Program-made: the position numbers and the translations under genes
DNA from: Arcicella sp034931005
GTDB lineage: Bacteria; Bacteroidota; Bacteroidia; Cytophagales; Spirosomataceae
NCBI RefSeq assembly: GCF_034931005.1
Contig: NZ_JAYGIN010000006.1
Location: 1-64,000 of the forward strand
Direction of reading: 5' to 3'
Length of the DNA stretch: 64,000 nt
Notes under the pieces: model-generated
Databases searched by the model: none
Told to the model about the DNA's origin: nothing
Seen by the model: the letters and a program-made list of their open reading frames with translations, nothing else
Part shown: piece by piece, positions 15,851-25,200 of the stretch
How the letters are laid out: the number at the start of each line of letters is the position of its first letter
Position numbering within the stretch: position 1 is the first letter of the stretch

Positions 15851-17071
15851 ATGCCTCACCCCTCAGGTTTTAAAGAAGTGCTTGCCCAGTCGGGATTAAT
15901 GCCTCAAGAAGCATTGGTTTGGACAAAACAAAATGCCAAAAGTCTTTTTATTGGTCTTCCTCGTGAGGTTTCCATGCAAGAACACCGTATCTCATTAACG
16001 CCCGATGCTGTTGGTCTTTTGGTACGTAATGGACACCAAGTTTTGATTGAAACAGGTGCAGGACAAGCCGCAAAATTTACTGATACGCAATATTCGGATG
16101 CAGGAGCTACCATTGCTTATTCTGCCGAAGAGGTTTTTCATGCCGATGTTATTTTGAAAGTTCAACCGCTTACGGATGCTGAAATAGAATATTTAAAAAA
16201 TGGCTCTACGGTTATTTCTTCGTTGAATCTTCCAAGAATGACAAAGGAATACTTTGAGAAATTGAACCGAAAAAAAATCACAGGTCTTTGCTACGAATAC
16301 ATTGAAGACAATGTGGGCGGAATGCCAATTATCAGAGCCATGTCTGAAATTGCAGGAAGTACCGTCATGTTGATTGCTGCCGAATGTTTGAGCAGTGCCA
16401 ATAATGGAATGGGCGTAATTTTAGGCGGAATTACGGGTGTGCCACCCACTAAAGTGGTGATTTTAGGAGCTGGAACGGTTTCTGAATACACTGCCCGAAT
16501 TGCCATTGGTTTGGGAGCAGATTTAAAAGTTTTTGATAAAGATATTTTCAAACTTCAACGACTAAAATATTCTGTTGGACAAAATATTTATACCTGTATT
16601 ATTGACTCAAATACGCTTACACAAGCGATTATAGAGGCTGATGTTGTGATTGGGGCATTAAGAGCTGAAGATGGTTTTACACCTTGTATCGTAACCGAAG
16701 AAATGGTTTCTTTGATGAAGCCTGACTCGGTGGTGATTGATGTTTGTATCGACCAAGGTGGTTGTTTTGAGTCGTCAGAAATGACTACGCATGATAATCC
16801 TATTTATCGTAAATATGATGTGATTCACTATTGTGTACCTAATATTCCATCACGAGTGGCGCATACAGCCAGCCAAGCGTTGAGTAATATTTTCACTTCT
16901 TTTCTCTTGAAAACAGGCAAAACAGGCGGAATTGAAGAAGCTATCTTTGCGAACAAATCCTTTATGAAAGGTGTTTACTCTCACAAAGGAAGCGTTACCA
17001 ATGCGATTATCGCCAAAAAATTTGGCATGAATTATAAGGATTTAAGTTTATTAAGTGCAGCACGTTTTTAG
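15851..17071 (+). CDS. ald: Alanine dehydrogenase
   Basis: Interconverts L-alanine and pyruvate plus ammonia with NAD. The 406 residues carry an N-terminal substrate domain (GLPREVSMQEHRISLTPDAV, with the catalytic-type RISLTP segment). The Rossmann domain follows (VVILGAGTVSEYTARIAIG). Then come VVIDVCIDQGGCFE and a VIHYCVPNIPSRVAHTASQA segment carrying the conserved Asn. The N-terminus has about 35 extra residues (PHPSGFKEVLAQSGL...) before the core, typical of Bacteroidota versions. The next element downstream is the MITE-like repeat at 17084. Confidence 0.95.
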   Translation: MPHPSGFKEVLAQSGLMPQEALVWTKQNAKSLFIGLPREVSMQEHRISLTPDAVGLLVRNGHQVLIETGAGQAAKFTDTQYSDAGATIAYSAEEVFHADVILKVQPLTDAEIEYLKNGSTVISSLNLPRMTKEYFEKLNRKKITGLCYEYIEDNVGGMPIIRAMSEIAGSTVMLIAAECLSSANNGMGVILGGITGVPPTKVVILGAGTVSEYTARIAIGLGADLKVFDKDIFKLQRLKYSVGQNIYTCIIDSNTLTQAIIEADVVIGALRAEDGFTPCIVTEEMVSLMKPDSVVIDVCIDQGGCFESSEMTTHDNPIYRKYDVIHYCVPNIPSRVAHTASQALSNIFTSFLLKTGKTGGIEEAIFANKSFMKGVYSHKGSVTNAIIAKKFGMNYKDLSLLSAARF

Positions 17072-17083
17072 GATTTTGGTATT

Positions 17084-17270
17084 AAATTTCGGAACTATAA
17101 ATGGTTTGTCACGAGACAAACGATAGACCACAGATGAAACAGATTGTACTGATTTTCACTGATTTTTCTTTATTTTTTCTGACTGTGCTTCTCAGTGTAA
17201 ATCTGTGAAATCCGTTCAATCTGTGGTCTAAATTTGTCTGCGACAAATAGTTGATAGTTCCGTTAAATTT
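17084..17270. mobile_element. MITE-like element with nested palindromes
   Basis: Terminal inverted repeats AAATTTCGGAACTATAAATG (17084-17103) and ATAGTTCCGTTAAATTT (17254-17270), extended inwards by GTTTGTC/GACAAAT. Inside, TAGACCACAGAT and ATCTGTGGTCTA form a second inverted pair around a CAGATT/CACTGATTTT-rich core. The ends share TTCGGAAnTATA with the elements at 7126 and 11361. It lies between ald and the next hypothetical gene. Confidence 0.55.
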
Positions 17271-17298
17271 TAATTACTAAATCCTAACCCCTAAAATT

Positions 17299-17700
17299 AT
17301 GTTAGAAGATTATCAAGCCATATCTAATGCTCCCAATTCACCAGATTTGAATGGTAAATATTTGGGTGTTATTTCAACTGACTTTGCGTTGGTTGCTGAG
17401 TTTTTAAAGGAAGCATCTTATCAAATCAGGACGAGAGGTTTTTCTAAATATCCAGTTTTTGCCGTTTCTCAAACTCCTGTTGCCGTTGGACAGCGATTAA
17501 TCGGAATTGGAGAAATGAGTGAAAATCAGTGGAATTATCATGCTTCCATGATGGAGGAATTTGTGCAGAGAGAGATTATTGCGGAGGAAAATATCGAAGT
17601 TTTTAAATCAAGCTATAAAGACCCAGACGAATTTTGTTGTCTTTTTGTACTTGATAAAGATTTTGCCAGTTTTATCTACATTCCTTTTCCAGAGGATTGA
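17299..17700 (+). CDS. Conserved hypothetical cytoplasmic protein
   Basis: Not recognised. The 133 residues have no signal peptide or membrane segment and an acidic overall charge. The sequence reads as an alternating alpha-beta fold (KYLGVISTDFALVAEFLKEA; FPVFAVSQ-like strands; WNYHASMMEEFVQREII). It contains a vicinal Cys pair (EFCCLFVLD). It is monocistronic between a repeat element and a word-repeat hairpin. Open-frame length and codon usage support a real gene. Confidence 0.6.
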   Translation: MLEDYQAISNAPNSPDLNGKYLGVISTDFALVAEFLKEASYQIRTRGFSKYPVFAVSQTPVAVGQRLIGIGEMSENQWNYHASMMEEFVQREIIAEENIEVFKSSYKDPDEFCCLFVLDKDFASFIYIPFPED

Positions 17701-17702
17701 TA

Positions 17703-17770
17703 TTTTAGGTGTTAGTTTTTGGTTTTTAGGTGTTAGAAAATACCTGAAGCCCAAAAACTAACACTTAAAA
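17703..17770. repeat. Word-repeat hairpin between convergent genes
   Basis: TTTTAGGTGTTAGTTTTTGG (17703-17722) pairs with CCCAAAAACTAACACTTAAA (17750-17769) with one mismatch. TTAGGTGTTAG is repeated within the left arm. It separates two convergent genes and could terminate both. Confidence 0.6.
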
Positions 17771-17778
17771 CCTGACTA

Positions 17779-19281
17779 CTAATCCCTAATCTTATAAATA
17801 TAAAATGTCTCATTATGATTATGCGACGGATTCAGTAAATACGCAATATTATCCCCCAAACTCGGTTCAATATCTATTTCGTGTTCCATCGTTGGAAATA
17901 CCGCTTTCATTTCTGCCAATCTCTTTTCTAAGTCAGAATTCCCTACCAAAATAATATAATTTGGCTTTACTTTTTTGCCTAATTTCAACTGATTAGGCAA
18001 ATCTGCCATTTTTTCGTGCGTATCTACCGTGTAATAATCGTAGCGTTTTTGTAGGTAAAATGGAGCTTCTGGTTGTGAAAACTCATAGTTTTGAAGCACA
18101 AAATTGTTCAAATCTCCTTTCTCACGGAGATAATTCATGCTCTCAACTCTTGAACGTTTTGTATAAGTTACCGACAAAACACAAAGCAGAATGGTATTCA
18201 ACACTAAACCCCAAATAATGGCAAATTTTGTAAATCCTTGAAGCCATTTTTTCTCACTAAATTGTTCATATAAATCTCTAAATCCAATCGTTCCTAAAAT
18301 GATAAAATAGGGCAAAAACGGCATAATAAAACGTTCTTGCTTGTTGGCATAATATGAATGAAAAGCAAAAAAGAACAACGATGCCCAAAAGAAAACTGCC
18401 CGATAACCGCCTTGTGTAGCCGTTTTGAAATATCCTGCCAATAACAAAAGAAACGGAAATGCTAAAAATAAACCTGCTACTGTACCAATATAACGGTGCC
18501 AAGGGCCATTTGGATAAGCCGAAATATTAGTTGAATCGCTATTATATTCGATATAGGCTTGGATAGATGCAAATGGATTTCCCCAATAAAAATAATCTAA
18601 AAGTCCTTGTGTAAGCATGAAAAATACGCCCATCAAAACTCCAAAAATGAGAGCTTTTTGCCAATTTTGTTTGCTCAAAAGCCAATTGAGTCCAACTACA
18701 AAAGGAATAAAAACTATTTGATAACGAAACACAAAAGCAATAGTAAACCACCAAGCCGACCATAAAATATGTTTTGTAGTTAAGTTCTTTTCAAGGGCAT
18801 AATAACAGCCAATCAAAAGTGGAGGAACGCAGGCGAGTTCACGTAAATTACGTACTGATAAGAACGGTAAAACCCAGAAAATGGCTAATAAAAGCCCCAC
18901 AATTTTGGCATCATTAGCACGATTAGTCAGGCGTTCTGTGATTTTGTAACCGTAATAAATGGTTAATAATGAGAACAAACCATGTACTAAACGACCCACA
19001 AACATTTTAACTTCTGGATTGTATATTCCCACGAATTCGCATAATCCAAAAATAACGTAATGAACTCCAGGATAAACCAAACTGAACAAATAAATGGTAC
19101 CTTTTGGGAAGTTTGGAAATGGCGTTTCTAAGCCATCTAATAGGTTTTGAGTGATTTCTATTACTTCAAAGTGGTCGTCAGTAAAGGCGTAACCTTTGGA
19201 AAAAATGATGGCTAATAACCTGAAAAATAATCCGAGTAATAAGATTTTTTTAAGATTGAGTGTTTCTAAATATTTGGTCAT
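17779..19281 (-). CDS. GT-C fold glycosyltransferase (ALG9/ArnT-like membrane mannosyltransferase)
   Basis: A polytopic inner-membrane protein of 500 residues with about ten hydrophobic helices in its first 390 residues. An acidic motif lies in the first periplasmic loop (YAFTDDHFEVIEI, about 32-44), as expected for GT-C enzymes that use lipid-linked sugars. The C-terminal 110 residues form a soluble periplasmic domain. The overall pattern resembles the ALG9/PIG-B mannosyltransferase (GT22) group in Bacteroidota, but GT39/ArnT-type is possible. Donor and acceptor are unknown. It follows the sensor-kinase gene with a 35-base gap, probably in one transcript. Confidence 0.78.
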   Translation of the reverse strand: MTKYLETLNLKKILLLGLFFRLLAIIFSKGYAFTDDHFEVIEITQNLLDGLETPFPNFPKGTIYLFSLVYPGVHYVIFGLCEFVGIYNPEVKMFVGRLVHGLFSLLTIYYGYKITERLTNRANDAKIVGLLLAIFWVLPFLSVRNLRELACVPPLLIGCYYALEKNLTTKHILWSAWWFTIAFVFRYQIVFIPFVVGLNWLLSKQNWQKALIFGVLMGVFFMLTQGLLDYFYWGNPFASIQAYIEYNSDSTNISAYPNGPWHRYIGTVAGLFLAFPFLLLLAGYFKTATQGGYRAVFFWASLFFFAFHSYYANKQERFIMPFLPYFIILGTIGFRDLYEQFSEKKWLQGFTKFAIIWGLVLNTILLCVLSVTYTKRSRVESMNYLREKGDLNNFVLQNYEFSQPEAPFYLQKRYDYYTVDTHEKMADLPNQLKLGKKVKPNYIILVGNSDLEKRLAEMKAVFPTMEHEIDIEPSLGDNIAYLLNPSHNHNETFYIYKIRD

Positions 19282-19316
19282 TTGATTATTTGATAAGGTT
19301 CACAAAGTTACGGTTT

Positions 19317-20513
19317 TTATTCAGTCTCACCACTTCCCAACAAAATCCTGAACGTAGTTCCTTTGTTTACTTCTGAATGTTTGACAAATAATTTCCCTGC
19401 GTGATAATTCTCAATAATACGTTTGGCAAGTGTTAATCCTAAACCCCAACCCCGTTTTTTAGTGCTAAATCCTGGATTAAAAACTTTACTTAGATTCTTT
19501 TTGGCGATGCCTTTGCCTGTGTCGGTGATGTCAATGGCAATTTGGTCGTTTTTCAATTCTTTTAATACAACTGTTAAAGCCCCAACGCCTTCCATCGCAT
19601 CAACGGCATTTTTACAAATATTCTCAATTACCCACTCAAATAAATAACGATTCAGTTTGAGTGTTTTGTTGCTTTGTAGCTGATTATCAAGGGTAAAGGA
19701 GACTTTTGTCGATATTCTTTTCTGTAAATAAGACATGAACGTTTCAATGGTTTCTACCACATTTTCATCTTTCAAGACAGGAACTGAACCGATATTTGAG
19801 AAACGAGTCGTGATTACGTCCAATCGCTGAACGTCTTTTTCGATTTCTTTGACGATTTCAGGGTCAAAACTTGGGTCTGTTTTGAAATATTCAACCCAAG
19901 CCGTTAATGAAGATAATGGCGTTCCCAATTGATGGGCGGTTTCTTTTGCCAAACCTACCCAAACACGGTTTTGTTCCGACCTTCTCGAAGCATCAAAAAA
20001 TAAATAAGCCGCAAAGCCAAATATTAAAACGATAAGTAGTTGAAAAAGAGGGTAGTATCTTAAAATATTGAGCAGTTGAGAGTTCCCATAATAGATATAT
20101 TCTTTATGGAAATCCATGTCCAACTCAATAGGAACATTGTCATCTCTCATAATTTCGTCTAATTTTTCTTTCAAAAACGCTTGTTTTTCTTTGGATGAAA
20201 GTTCCTTTGGGATTTCTATATTGTTGGATTCGAGATAACCCGTTCCATTTTTCAAAATCACAGGAATGGTGTTATTTTCGTTGGCTTGCTTAAATTTATC
20301 AAAGAAAAAATTTACATCTTGGTTTGGGTCACTGGTCATGGTGTATTTGAATGACTCAGCGTACAATTCAATTTGTTGTTTTTCACGTTCTTCTAATTTA
20401 CTCACCAATTTGTCAGTAATGTACAAAGAGGCTGCTCCCACAAGTACACAAAAAAACAAAAATGCAGCTTTCCACCAAGTATTACGGCTATAAATATCAA
20501 CGGTTAAAATCAT
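19317..20513 (-). CDS. Membrane sensor histidine kinase
   Basis: A 398-residue kinase with two membrane helices (about 14-34 and 154-174) flanking a periplasmic sensor of about 115 residues. The phospho-acceptor is His194 in AKETAHQLGTPLSSLTAW. The ATP-binding domain has the N box ENICKNAVDAM, the G1 box DTGKGIAKKN, the F box VFNPGFSTK and the G2 box GWGLGLTLAKRI. There is no HAMP or receiver domain, and no response regulator is nearby, so it is an orphan. It is cotranscribed with the downstream GT-C gene by position. The signal is unknown. Confidence 0.93.
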   Translation of the reverse strand: MILTVDIYSRNTWWKAAFLFFCVLVGAASLYITDKLVSKLEEREKQQIELYAESFKYTMTSDPNQDVNFFFDKFKQANENNTIPVILKNGTGYLESNNIEIPKELSSKEKQAFLKEKLDEIMRDDNVPIELDMDFHKEYIYYGNSQLLNILRYYPLFQLLIVLIFGFAAYLFFDASRRSEQNRVWVGLAKETAHQLGTPLSSLTAWVEYFKTDPSFDPEIVKEIEKDVQRLDVITTRFSNIGSVPVLKDENVVETIETFMSYLQKRISTKVSFTLDNQLQSNKTLKLNRYLFEWVIENICKNAVDAMEGVGALTVVLKELKNDQIAIDITDTGKGIAKKNLSKVFNPGFSTKKRGWGLGLTLAKRIIENYHAGKLFVKHSEVNKGTTFRILLGSGETE

Positions 20514-20774
20514 AGAGTATTCATTGTTTTGATTACTAATTTAGGTAATCATAAAATTAGTTTTAAAAATGGAGGAAAATCCTCTTTTAAGAAATGTAGC
20601 AATTACACTAATTACTTTTCGCAAATCGTTTAACTATTACATGATTAACGTAAAATACATAAATTCTTGTAATTGAAAAAAATAAAATATTGGATTGTTT
20701 ATTGTTGTATTACATTGACAACTAATTTTTCGGATTGAAGCTTAAAATTAGTTTTAACTCTTAATTGTGCAAAC

Positions 20775-21290
20775 ATGAAGAATTACATATTATCGCTAAG
20801 TTTATTAGCTACCTTTTTTTTATTTATTGTTGCTTGTAAAACAGAAAAAGGTGAAGTTGGACCTGCTGGAGCAACGGGAGCAACAGGAGCAACAGGGGCA
20901 ACGGGAGCAACGGGTGCAACAGGAACAGCCAATGTTATTTACTCTCCTTGGATAACTACCTCTTTTTCTGGAAGTCCTGGACTGTATTTAGGAAATATTT
21001 CCGCTCCCAAAATTACACAAGAAGTTTTAGATAAAGCAGATATTAGGGTGTATTGGAGTGAGTCGGGGAGAGTGGTAAGTTTACCTTATGCTCAAGTAAT
21101 CAGTGGAACAACCTATACAATTCACCAACGCTTTTATGTTGGCAAAATAGAACTTGTAGCGAGTTATTTGCTTACAAATCAGCAATTTCGTTATGTCATT
21201 ATTCCTGGTGGCGTAGCGGGAGGACGGAGTTCAGCCATAGATTTTTCAAATTATGAAGAAGTGAAAAAATATTATAATATTCCTGATTGA
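20775..21290 (+). CDS. Collagen-like lipoprotein
   Basis: Predicted surface or periplasmic lipoprotein: signal peptide with lipobox IVAC (Cys at about residue 21). A Gly-X-Y collagen-like tract follows at about 27-53 (GEV, GPA, six GAT triplets, GTA), encoded by a 9-bp tandem repeat. The remaining 115 residues are a beta-rich globular domain (IYSPWITTSFSG ... FRYVIIPGG). Short collagen tracts of this type presumably trimerise and project the domain. No partner gene is adjacent. The length of the triplet tract could vary by slippage. Confidence 0.85.
   Translation: MKNYILSLSLLATFFLFIVACKTEKGEVGPAGATGATGATGATGATGATGTANVIYSPWITTSFSGSPGLYLGNISAPKITQEVLDKADIRVYWSESGRVVSLPYAQVISGTTYTIHQRFYVGKIELVASYLLTNQQFRYVIIPGGVAGGRSSAIDFSNYEEVKKYYNIPD
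20868..20921 (+). repeat. Tandem 9-bp repeat coding Gly-Ala-Thr
   Basis: Six copies of GGNGCAACN, with only third-base differences, within the collagen-like gene. In-frame copy-number change would lengthen or shorten the collagen stalk. Confidence 0.9.
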
Positions 21291-21348
21291 TATTTCTAAA
21301 ACAAAAAGCTCAAATAGGTCGTATTTGAGCTTTTTGTTTTAGAAATAT
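21290..21348. terminator. 27-bp perfect bidirectional terminator
   Basis: A perfect 27-bp stem (21290-21316 with 21322-21348, centre AAAAAGCTCAAATA / TATTTGAGCTTTTT) with a five-base loop. It overlaps the last base of the collagen-like gene's stop and contains the stop codon of the PorP-like gene, so it serves both convergent transcripts. Confidence 0.9.
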
Positions 21349-22190
21349 CTTCGTATAATGTCTCTTTTGTAAATCTTCAAATCATACTTAGCATGAATTT
21401 GAATTATTTGATAAGGCGTTTTTGGGGTAAAAGATAAGCCCAATTTTAGATTATCTTTGAAGGAATAGTCAACGGCATAAGTTGAAATTAAAGAGCCTTC
21501 TGTGATTCTATTCGCCCAAACCCCAAGCCCTAAATTCTTGAAATATAATGTTGTACCTAAATCAAGAAAGGTTGATTGTTGGTTACTTTGCCCATAATAT
21601 ATTTGGTACGGGCGATAAACTACTGCTGAAATCTTTAAGTGTGCATTTTTCCCTAAATTATTTGAAACAAAACTTCCATGAATATTAAAAGGGCTTGAAT
21701 CTTCATGAAAATAAGGGATTGAAATGCCAAATTCTCCTCTTTTTCCGTAAAAATTAGCTCCAACTCCCATTCGTAATGTTTTATATATCTTACTATTTGG
21801 AGCGTAGTCGCCATTAGTTTTATTATAAATATCCATTCCTTGTACACCAAGTGCTAAATAGTTATCCTCTTTTATTTTTATTCGGTAAGCAATACTACCA
21901 ACAAAGTATTTCTGTTCAGCCAAAGAATAAGCAACTTCGTTATTTTTATAAACATTTGCTTGTATGCCAAGAGCAAGGTTCCCATTTTTGGTCACAGGAG
22001 CATCAGCCGTAAATAAAAAATAACTTTGATAATCTTTGACGATTGTGTAATTAGTGCTAATTCTAAGATTTTCAGAATTACCTGTTGAAGCAGGATTGAG
22101 TGCCATCGGTGCATAAATGTAGTGCTGAGCTAAAGTTTTATAACCGAATAGAACAAACACAATGAGTGTAAATCGTAGATGCTTTTTCAT
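21339..22190 (-). CDS. PorP/SprF family type IX secretion outer-membrane protein
   Basis: Predicted outer-membrane beta-barrel of the PorP/SprF family, which supports secretion or anchoring of particular type IX substrates. The signal peptide ends at LAQ (about residue 22). The next segment, YIYAPMALNPASTGNSENLRI, is the family's characteristic opening (xxNPAxxG). Amphipathic strands follow, with GVGANFYGKRGEFGISIPYF and a C-terminal barrel. It has 283 residues, a normal length. It is encoded just downstream of the C25 protease gene (74-base gap, same strand), suggesting a dedicated pair. Confidence 0.9.
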   Translation of the reverse strand: MKKHLRFTLIVFVLFGYKTLAQHYIYAPMALNPASTGNSENLRISTNYTIVKDYQSYFLFTADAPVTKNGNLALGIQANVYKNNEVAYSLAEQKYFVGSIAYRIKIKEDNYLALGVQGMDIYNKTNGDYAPNSKIYKTLRMGVGANFYGKRGEFGISIPYFHEDSSPFNIHGSFVSNNLGKNAHLKISAVVYRPYQIYYGQSNQQSTFLDLGTTLYFKNLGLGVWANRITEGSLISTYAVDYSFKDNLKLGLSFTPKTPYQIIQIHAKYDLKIYKRDIIRRYF

Positions 22191-22264
22191 ATAAAGTGTT
22201 GAGATATAGGATGTTTTAATACGTAATTTTACTGGAAACGTTGAAAAACGCCATTTATTTTAAC

Positions 22265-25200
22265 TTATCTCAAAATCATTACTTTACCGCTATTTTGGTT
22301 TACATCATTTACGTGTAATCGATAAATATACGTTCCTGATGTAAGATTCTTACCTGTTGAATCTGTGCCGTCCCAAATAAATTCGTTGATTCCAATGTGT
22401 AAAAGTTGAGTTGCAGTATCAAGCGTTTTTACTTTGCAACCTTGTTCGTTATAGATTGCAAGATTGTAATTTTTAGGAATTTCTGTACCTGTTATTGTAA
22501 ACGAAAACTTAGTGAAAAACTCAAAAGGGTTGGGATAAACCAACCAAGATTTCAACTCGTTTTTCTGCACAATTCTGAATGAAATTTGATAGGATTGATT
22601 TCCTGCCAAATTCCCTGCCAAATCTTTTCCTTGCACTCGTAAAGTCAGCGTGTCTTCTTTTAAATTTTGAGGTAAATATTTGATAATGAAATTGTTGTCT
22701 ATAAAGTTTACCTTCCAAGAAATATCGGAATTACTAAAATGTATTCGTTTGAAAGAACAAGTTTTACACGATTTTAGCGACATTTCTAAGCCTACCGTGT
22801 CAGTTCTAATTCTGAATAGATTTTCGTCTTTCAAACTGATTTGAATCAATGGTTTTGCCGAAACAATTTCATTATTTTGAATCTGCCGACCGTCGAAAGT
22901 AACACTGAGAATTGGGTTGATTTTATCTGGAATTACACTGAAATGATAGTCGATAGAATTATTATTATAAATCTGTTCGGGTTGAATTTGTGGATTAAAA
23001 ACTAAACTTAACGTGTTATCACCAACGAACCCAGCGGTTTGGATTGGAATGCTAATTTTTACAGAATCCAATGTATTTAAAGCTTTGATTTTGAATAGTT
23101 TAGTTTGTGATTTCCCCAATGAACGATTTGATAAAACCTGTCTTAGTGTAATAGAATCTTTGAAGTTTTTATCCGAAATATTCTTAAACCAAACGTCTGC
23201 CGTAAAATTTTCATATTCTTGTTTATCCGTAATTTTTGAGGAGTTATTAACATCAATAATACCTTCTGGAACACCTTTATAAGTCACCGTCCAAGATTGT
23301 AATTGTGGCGTTTTCCCAAATTCTTCACTTGTTTTTAGAGTAAGTTTTAATTTTAGAAATGGAAATATTTTAGTGTCTATTCTGTTGATTTTGAGCGAAT
23401 TACTATTGATATTTTTCTGTAAAATCGTTTCCTCTCCTTGTGCATTTACGCCAATAATATCGTAGAAAAAAGACTGCAAATTTTCTTGCTGAATTTTCAA
23501 AGAAATATCACCCCATTCCGAAGCAGGTCCAATAAGTGGCGAAGTAATTTTACCTTCATTAAATTGGTCTTTGATTTCGTAATTATCCAAAGTCAAAATT
23601 TCTCCCGATGGATTTTTGTCAAAATCTGGGAATAATGCTAATAATGATTTTTTCGCTCCTTTCCGACCAATCACTAAAAAAGGTGAGCCGTTGGCATGAC
23701 TAAGTTTTTCAATTTTACTTAAATCAACGCCTATTTCTTGTAGTTTTTGGAGGTTTTCAAACGAAAAATTATCGTAATATAAATAGCCTGAGTTCCAAAG
23801 CATGACGTAATTTCCTGTGTCGGTAGCGTTTAAATAATCGCTTAAATCGGTTGATTTTGCATCGGTAGAAAGGTAGTTTACCGAGTAAGGCGTATAGCCA
23901 CAAACCAATGAAGGAATGACCGAATATGGGCGTAAGGCACGGTTAAAAGCAATGGCGTTGAGGTTGTTCCAAGGATAACAAATGCCGTTTCCTATTAGTT
24001 GTTTGTTGTTAATAATCAGTGAGTTAGCCAAATGTGGGCGTGGAATTCCACTATTGCCACCGTAAATTTTTGCAGATATTTTCAAAGAAGATGAAGGGAA
24101 TTCCCAACCCGATTCTTCCAATAAAATTTGATTATCGGTAGTGGTTTTCATCAACTGTGGAATGCTACTTTGGGCAAATCCTTCTGTGCCATTTTTGATG
24201 TAAATAAATGAACTTTCTGTCCAAGTATTTTCGTTGGCAAACTTAGTCCGAACATAATAAACTACGCTATCTTTCTCTAATAAATCGGTTTTCCAATAAA
24301 GTAAAGAAGTTGCTAATTCTGTAAAATTTTTCTTAAAATTGGAAGTGAATTTCTTAGAACTATCCAATTCAATAATCACGGATAAATTATTGTTTTGTGG
24401 AATTTGTAAAATAAAATTCACCTCTTTTTGATTGACAATTGAAAATTCACGAGGCGATAAAACGCTTATGTTGGCACTCGGGAAATTGTATTCTAAAACG
24501 GCTGAATTATTGCTTTTATTCGTTTCAATGATTTGATTATCAGGGTCTAAACTTACTTCAAAACGATTATTGCCAATGCTTAAATTTTTATCATTTTTAA
24601 TATTCAAATAAACAGTATCTTGAAAATTGATAGGATTTATATTGAGCTTTTCAAAGTTATCCACTATACCATTCGCATAAATTCGAGTTAGTTTTAGGTT
24701 AAACTTTTTAGAAGAAATTCGTCCTAAATTACTAATCACAATTCCAACTTTCAACGAATCTGCATTGCTGTTGAGAGGTGAATTTATATCCACATTTTTC
24801 AAGAAAATTGATGAGCTATTGGTTTCATAATCAGGGTTTTGTGTTGGAAATAGTGCCACTGCAGGGTCACCTTGAAGAGTCAGTTGTTGAGCCGTAGCCA
24901 GTTCGTAAATGCTATTGGGGTATTTCTTTAAATAACGATTTACACTTTCACGCATGACTGTTCCGAAAGGTTTATCAGCGAAGAGTGAATCGGTAAAAAG
25001 TGTGTTGTAAATTTCGTCAGAATACGTTTTTAAGACTGATGGATAACCCAAATTGGAATGTGCCAAGAATAAAATTGCCCCTTTATCGGGCGTGTTTATC
25101 CAGTCTGTTCCGAAGGAAGAACGAGAGCCAAATAAATCGCCAGCATCGCAACCATTCACCAAAATGAAAGGATATTTGCCTTTATTTTTGTAGCCTAAAA

